From an uncultured Collinsella sp. (GTDB lineage Bacteria; Actinomycetota; Coriobacteriia; Coriobacteriales; Coriobacteriaceae), in NCBI GenBank assembly GCA_900549245.1, contig URNQ01000091.1:1-7103 (forward strand): 7,103 nt of DNA, in the 5' to 3' direction. Positions 4,337-7,103 of this stretch are shown here, one piece after another. The notes beneath the pieces were generated by a model, which worked only from the letters and a program-made list of their open reading frames with translations, was not told the origin of the DNA and ran no database searches. The translations under genes and the position numbers were made by a program. The first letter of the stretch is position 1. Each line of letters opens with the position of its first letter.

Positions 4337-6598
4337 ATGATGGGATCAAACGTGAGCGATACAAAGCTAAAGCCAGCAACCAAAAAGCCCGCTACCCGTA
4401 AAGCCGCCCCGCACGCGCCGGAGCTCACCAAGGACGATGTCTACCTGTTTGGCATCGGCACGTGGGAGCGCAGCTGGGAAAAGATGGGCGCGCACCCCGA
4501 CACGCAGAACCGTACGCGCGGCTGGCGCTTTTGCGTTTGGGCGCCCGATGTAAAGAGCGTGCATGTCATTGGCGAATTTAACGACTGGGATGAGGAAGCC
4601 AACCCGCTGGTGCCCGTGCATACGAGCGCTATTTGGGAAGGCTTTATTCCTGGTGCCGAGCAGGGCCAGCTCTATAAATATCTCATCGAGACCAACGAGG
4701 GCGAAAAGCTCTACAAGGCCGATCCGTATGCCTTTAAGGCCGAGTGCCCTCCGGGTACTGCGAGCGTGCTGTGGACCCTCGATGGCTACAAATGGAACGA
4801 TGCCGCATGGCTCAAGCGCCGCGCTGGCCACAACCACATGTCGCAGCCGCTCAACATCTACGAGGTACATATCGGATCGTGGAAGCGCCACGGCGATGCG
4901 CCGCAGGGCGAGCCGGACGAGTACGGCAACTACCCAGGCCCCATGGACCCCTTCCCCGCGCAGCGCGGCGAGTTCTACACCTACGACGACCTGTCGGTGG
5001 AGCTCGTGGACTACGTGCGCGACATGGGCTACACGCATATCGAGGTCATGCCGCTTATGGAGCATCCCTTCGATGGCTCCTGGGGATACCAGACGACCGG
5101 CTACTATGCCGCCACGTCGCGCTATGGCGACCCGCAGCAGCTCATGCACTTTATCGATGCGTGCCACGAGGCGGGCATCGGCGTGATCATGGACTGGGTA
5201 CCCGGCGGTTTTTGCGCCGACTCCCACGGCCTTGCCACCTTTAACGGCCACATGCTGTTTGAGAACGAGATTCACCCCAACTGGGGCACGCACAAGTTCG
5301 ACTTCGCCCGTGGCGAGGTCCGCTCCTTCCTGGTCTCCAACGTGCTGTATTGGCTCGAGAATTTCCACGTCGACGGCATTCGCATGGACGGCGTATCCAG
5401 CATGCTGTACCTCAACTTTGGCATCGACGATCCCGGCCAAAAGAAGTTCAACAAGTACGGTACCGAGGAGGACCTGGACGCCAGCGCGTTTATCCGCCAG
5501 GTCAACTGCGCCGTGGAGGCACACTACCCCGACGTGATGATGATGGCCGAGGAGTCCACCGCGTGGCCGCTCGTGACCTACCCGCCGCAGGACGGCGGCC
5601 TGGGCTTCCACTACAAGTGGGACATGGGCTGGATGAACGACACCCTGCACTACATGCAGACCGATTTTCCGTGGCGCCCCGGCAACCACGGGCTGCTCAC
5701 GTTCTCCATCATGTACGCCTTTACCGAGAACTTTATTTGCCCGCTGAGCCACGACGAGGTCGTGCACGGTAAATGCTCGCTGATCGGCCGTATGCCGGGC
5801 GACTGGTGGCGCCAGTTTGCCGGCCTGCGCACGCTGGCTTTCTACCAGATGACGCACCCCGGTGCCAAGCTCAACTTTATGGGCAACGAGATCGGCCAGT
5901 TTATTGAGTGGCGCTACTACGAGTCCATCCAGTGGTTCCTGACCGAGGAGTACGAGACCCACCGTCATCATCAGGCGTTTATCAAGGCGCTCAACCACCT
6001 GTACACCGCCGAGCCCGCCCTGTACGAGCGCGGCTACACCGACGACGGCTTTACCTGGATTGACGCGGACAACTCCAAGCAGTCCATCGTGAGCTTTGTG
6101 CGCCAGGGCGAGGACGTCGATGACGATCTGGTGATCCTGATCAACTTTGACCCGGCGAGCTACGAGAGCTTCCGCGTGGGCGTGCCGCGCGAGGGTGACT
6201 GGGAGGTCATCTTCGATTCCGACCGTCCCGAGTTCGGTGGCAGCGGTTATGCCGGCGAGGAGCCCTACACCTGCTCGAGCGAGCCCTATCCCTGGAACGG
6301 GCAGATGGACTCTATTGAGATTAAGGTGCCCGGCCTGGCAGGCGTGGTGCTTAAGCGCCGCGGTCCCAGCAGCTATAAGCCGCCCGTGGTCGAGGAGCCC
6401 AAGAAGGCGCCGCGCAAGCGTGCGTCCTCGGTGAAGCCCAAGACCGCGGCTGCCAAAAAGGCTCCGGCTAAGACGAAGACTGCCAAGCCCGCTGTCAAGG
6501 CTTCGGCCAAGTCCACCACGACCAAGAAGGCAGCCACCAAAAAGGCTGCTCCCAAGGCAAAGGCAGCTGCTGTTAAAGCTCCTGCCAAGGATGCGTAA
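4337..6598 (+). CDS. glgB: 1,4-alpha-glucan branching enzyme with Lys/Ala-rich tail
   Basis: Cuts alpha-1,4 chains and rejoins them as alpha-1,6 branches during glycogen synthesis. From ATG 4337 it has 753 residues: a short basic, Ala/Pro-rich N-terminus (about 9-30), a CBM48 domain (about 62-147, GWRFCVWAPDVKSVHVIGEF to the WTLDG stretch), a GH13 barrel (about 170-590), a beta C-domain (about 600-682) and a basic tail (689-753). Catalytic residues are D351 in GIRMDGVSSM, E405 in MMAEEST and D473 in LSHDEVVHGK. MEHPFDGSWGYQTTGYYA is diagnostic of GlgB. Compared with common GlgB the barrel has VPGGFCADSHGL where VPxHFxxDxxxL is usual, and RMDGV for RVDAV. The start is uncertain: ATG 4337 and 4340 lack a good ribosome site, GTG 4352 (protein MSDTKLK...) has GGGA six bases upstream, and the frame stays open back to TTG 4292. 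It is followed by glgP 93 bp downstream. Confidence 0.95.
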   Translation: MMGSNVSDTKLKPATKKPATRKAAPHAPELTKDDVYLFGIGTWERSWEKMGAHPDTQNRTRGWRFCVWAPDVKSVHVIGEFNDWDEEANPLVPVHTSAIWEGFIPGAEQGQLYKYLIETNEGEKLYKADPYAFKAECPPGTASVLWTLDGYKWNDAAWLKRRAGHNHMSQPLNIYEVHIGSWKRHGDAPQGEPDEYGNYPGPMDPFPAQRGEFYTYDDLSVELVDYVRDMGYTHIEVMPLMEHPFDGSWGYQTTGYYAATSRYGDPQQLMHFIDACHEAGIGVIMDWVPGGFCADSHGLATFNGHMLFENEIHPNWGTHKFDFARGEVRSFLVSNVLYWLENFHVDGIRMDGVSSMLYLNFGIDDPGQKKFNKYGTEEDLDASAFIRQVNCAVEAHYPDVMMMAEESTAWPLVTYPPQDGGLGFHYKWDMGWMNDTLHYMQTDFPWRPGNHGLLTFSIMYAFTENFICPLSHDEVVHGKCSLIGRMPGDWWRQFAGLRTLAFYQMTHPGAKLNFMGNEIGQFIEWRYYESIQWFLTEEYETHRHHQAFIKALNHLYTAEPALYERGYTDDGFTWIDADNSKQSIVSFVRQGEDVDDDLVILINFDPASYESFRVGVPREGDWEVIFDSDRPEFGGSGYAGEEPYTCSSEPYPWNGQMDSIEIKVPGLAGVVLKRRGPSSYKPPVVEEPKKAPRKRASSVKPKTAAAKKAPAKTKTAKPAVKASAKSTTTKKAATKKAAPKAKAAAVKAPAKDA
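6401..6595 (+). other. Histone-H1-like lysine/alanine-rich C-terminal tail of GlgB
   Basis: These 65 codons encode a low-complexity tail with 20 Lys, 2 Arg and 22 Ala but only one acidic residue. It is built from variations of KKAP, AKT, TKKAA and PAKA. It starts right after the last beta strand of the enzyme (VVLKRRGPSSYKPPVVEEP) and is not needed for the GH13 fold. Such tails are typical of H1-like and HU-like DNA-binding proteins in actinobacteria and bind polyanions. Lysine and alanine codons vary (AAG and AAA, GCT, GCC and GCA), so this is a maintained protein feature rather than a recent DNA repeat expansion. Confidence 0.85.
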
Positions 6599-6606
6599 CA
6601 AAGTCG

Positions 6607-6618
6607 TTACAGCTGTAA
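6607..6618. promoter_or_regulatory. 12-bp palindrome between glgB and glgP
   Basis: TTACAGCTGTAA is a perfect palindrome beginning eight bases after the glgB stop codon. It could be an operator for glgP. A possible -10, TAGGAT (6639-6644), lies downstream, but no good -35 is seen, so a separate glgP promoter is doubtful. Confidence 0.35.
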
Positions 6619-6623
6619 TTACC

Positions 6624-6638
6624 CGCCCCGCGGGGGCG
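6624..6638 (+). promoter_or_regulatory. GC-rich hairpin between glgB and glgP
   Basis: CGCCCC-GCG-GGGGCG forms a compact 6-bp stem with a 3-nt loop, 25 bases after the glgB stop. No T-run follows, so it is not a typical intrinsic terminator. It may protect the 3' end of the glgB message, attenuate transcription between the genes, or act as a Rho-independent pause. Confidence 0.45.
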
Positions 6639-6660
6639 TAGGATACATGTCATAACCGTT

Positions 6661-6687
6661 CCGGGGATCAACTCCCGGGGGAAAGGA
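6661..6687 (+). promoter_or_regulatory. Hairpin next to the glgP ribosome-binding site
   Basis: CCGGG (6661-6665) pairs with CCCGG (6674-6678) around an 8-nt loop. The strong Shine-Dalgarno AAAGGA (6682-6687) lies four bases after the hairpin and four bases before the glgP ATG. The closeness could allow modulation of translation, but the stem is short and the ribosome site itself is not paired. Confidence 0.4.
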
Positions 6688-6691
6688 ACGT

Positions 6692-7103
6692 ATGAATAAG
6701 ATCTTCGACAACAAGCAGGAGTTTACCGAGCTCTATCGCGATGCCGTCATGAGCATCAGCGGCAAGAGTGTCGAGGCCGCCAGCGACCTCGACCGCTTTA
6801 ACGCCTTGGCCAAGCTCGTGGCCGAGAAGGCGCGCACCGTTGCCACCAAGAGTGACGCCCGCGTCACCGCCGAGGGCAAGAAGCGCGTGTACTACTTCTC
6901 GATCGAGTTTTTGATCGGCCGACTGCTCGACAACTACCTGCTCAACTTTGGCGTGCGCGATATGGTCGCCGAGGCGCTCGACGACATGGGCTTCGACCTG
7001 TCCGTCATCGAGAACCAGGAGCCCGATCCGGCGCTGGGCAACGGTGGCCTGGGCCGTCTGGCCGCGTGCTTCCTGGATTCGATGGCAGCCGAGGGCATCG
7101 CCG
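6692..7103 (+). CDS. glgP: Glycogen (alpha-glucan) phosphorylase, N-terminal part (runs off window)
   Basis: Releases glucose-1-phosphate from the non-reducing ends of glycogen or maltodextrin using pyridoxal phosphate and inorganic phosphate. The visible 137 residues start MNKIFDNKQEF and contain the conserved N-terminal motifs of the GT35 family: KKRVYYFSIEFLIGRLLDNY (63-82) and EPDPALGNGGLGRLAACFLD (110-129). The PLP-binding lysine region lies outside the window. The ATG at 6692 is supported by AAAGGA four bases upstream. It follows glgB by 93 bp on the same strand, so the two are probably in one glycogen operon, with hairpins between them possibly setting their relative output. The family assignment is secure; preferred substrate (glycogen or maltodextrin) cannot be told. 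Confidence 0.95.
   Translation, partial: MNKIFDNKQEFTELYRDAVMSISGKSVEAASDLDRFNALAKLVAEKARTVATKSDARVTAEGKKRVYYFSIEFLIGRLLDNYLLNFGVRDMVAEALDDMGFDLSVIENQEPDPALGNGGLGRLAACFLDSMAAEGIA

Noticed and set aside
4367..6601. Very long open reading frame (744 codons) antisense to glgB
   Set aside because: It mirrors glgB in a frame kept open by G/C-rich third positions, has no recognisable domain, and glgB is unmistakable on the other strand.

Overview
The window looks like a chromosomal fragment of a moderately GC-rich actinobacterium of the class Coriobacteriia, most like Collinsella. This is an inference from gene content, codon style (G/C-rich third positions, frequent GTG starts) and the Lys/Ala-rich extensions on GlgB. 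It was not tested by any search.

Left part, minus strand (1-2477): the start of a cell-surface polysaccharide operon, read right to left. A long noncoding leader with two back-to-back RNA hairpins (1939-1982 and 1890-1934) precedes a NusG-paralogue antiterminator of the LoaP type (1187-1732). Next come a membrane sugar-phosphate transferase that should start polymer assembly (376-1135) and UDP-glucose 6-dehydrogenase (1-337, running off the window), which makes UDP-glucuronate. The transferase reading frame is broken by one extra base near 840.

Middle, minus strand (2478-4005): a tRNA-Ala(GGC) gene with its own promoter and a strong intrinsic terminator. It is preceded by a tightly coupled gene pair, a HAD-family phosphatase (3316-4005) followed without a gap by a thiamine pyrophosphokinase (2650-3315).

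Right part, plus strand (4006-7103): a 331-bp divergent intergenic region carrying operator-like repeats, then the glycogen-branching enzyme glgB (4337-6598) and the beginning of glycogen phosphorylase glgP (from 6692). The two form a glycogen metabolism block: GlgB creates alpha-1,6 branches and GlgP releases glucose-1-phosphate from chain ends. The GlgB here carries an unusual 65-residue lysine/alanine-rich, histone-H1-like C-terminal tail and a smaller basic N-terminal extension.

The best candidates for something new are the GlgB tail and the structured leader of the loaP operon. The transferase frameshift matters for whether the polysaccharide locus works at all.
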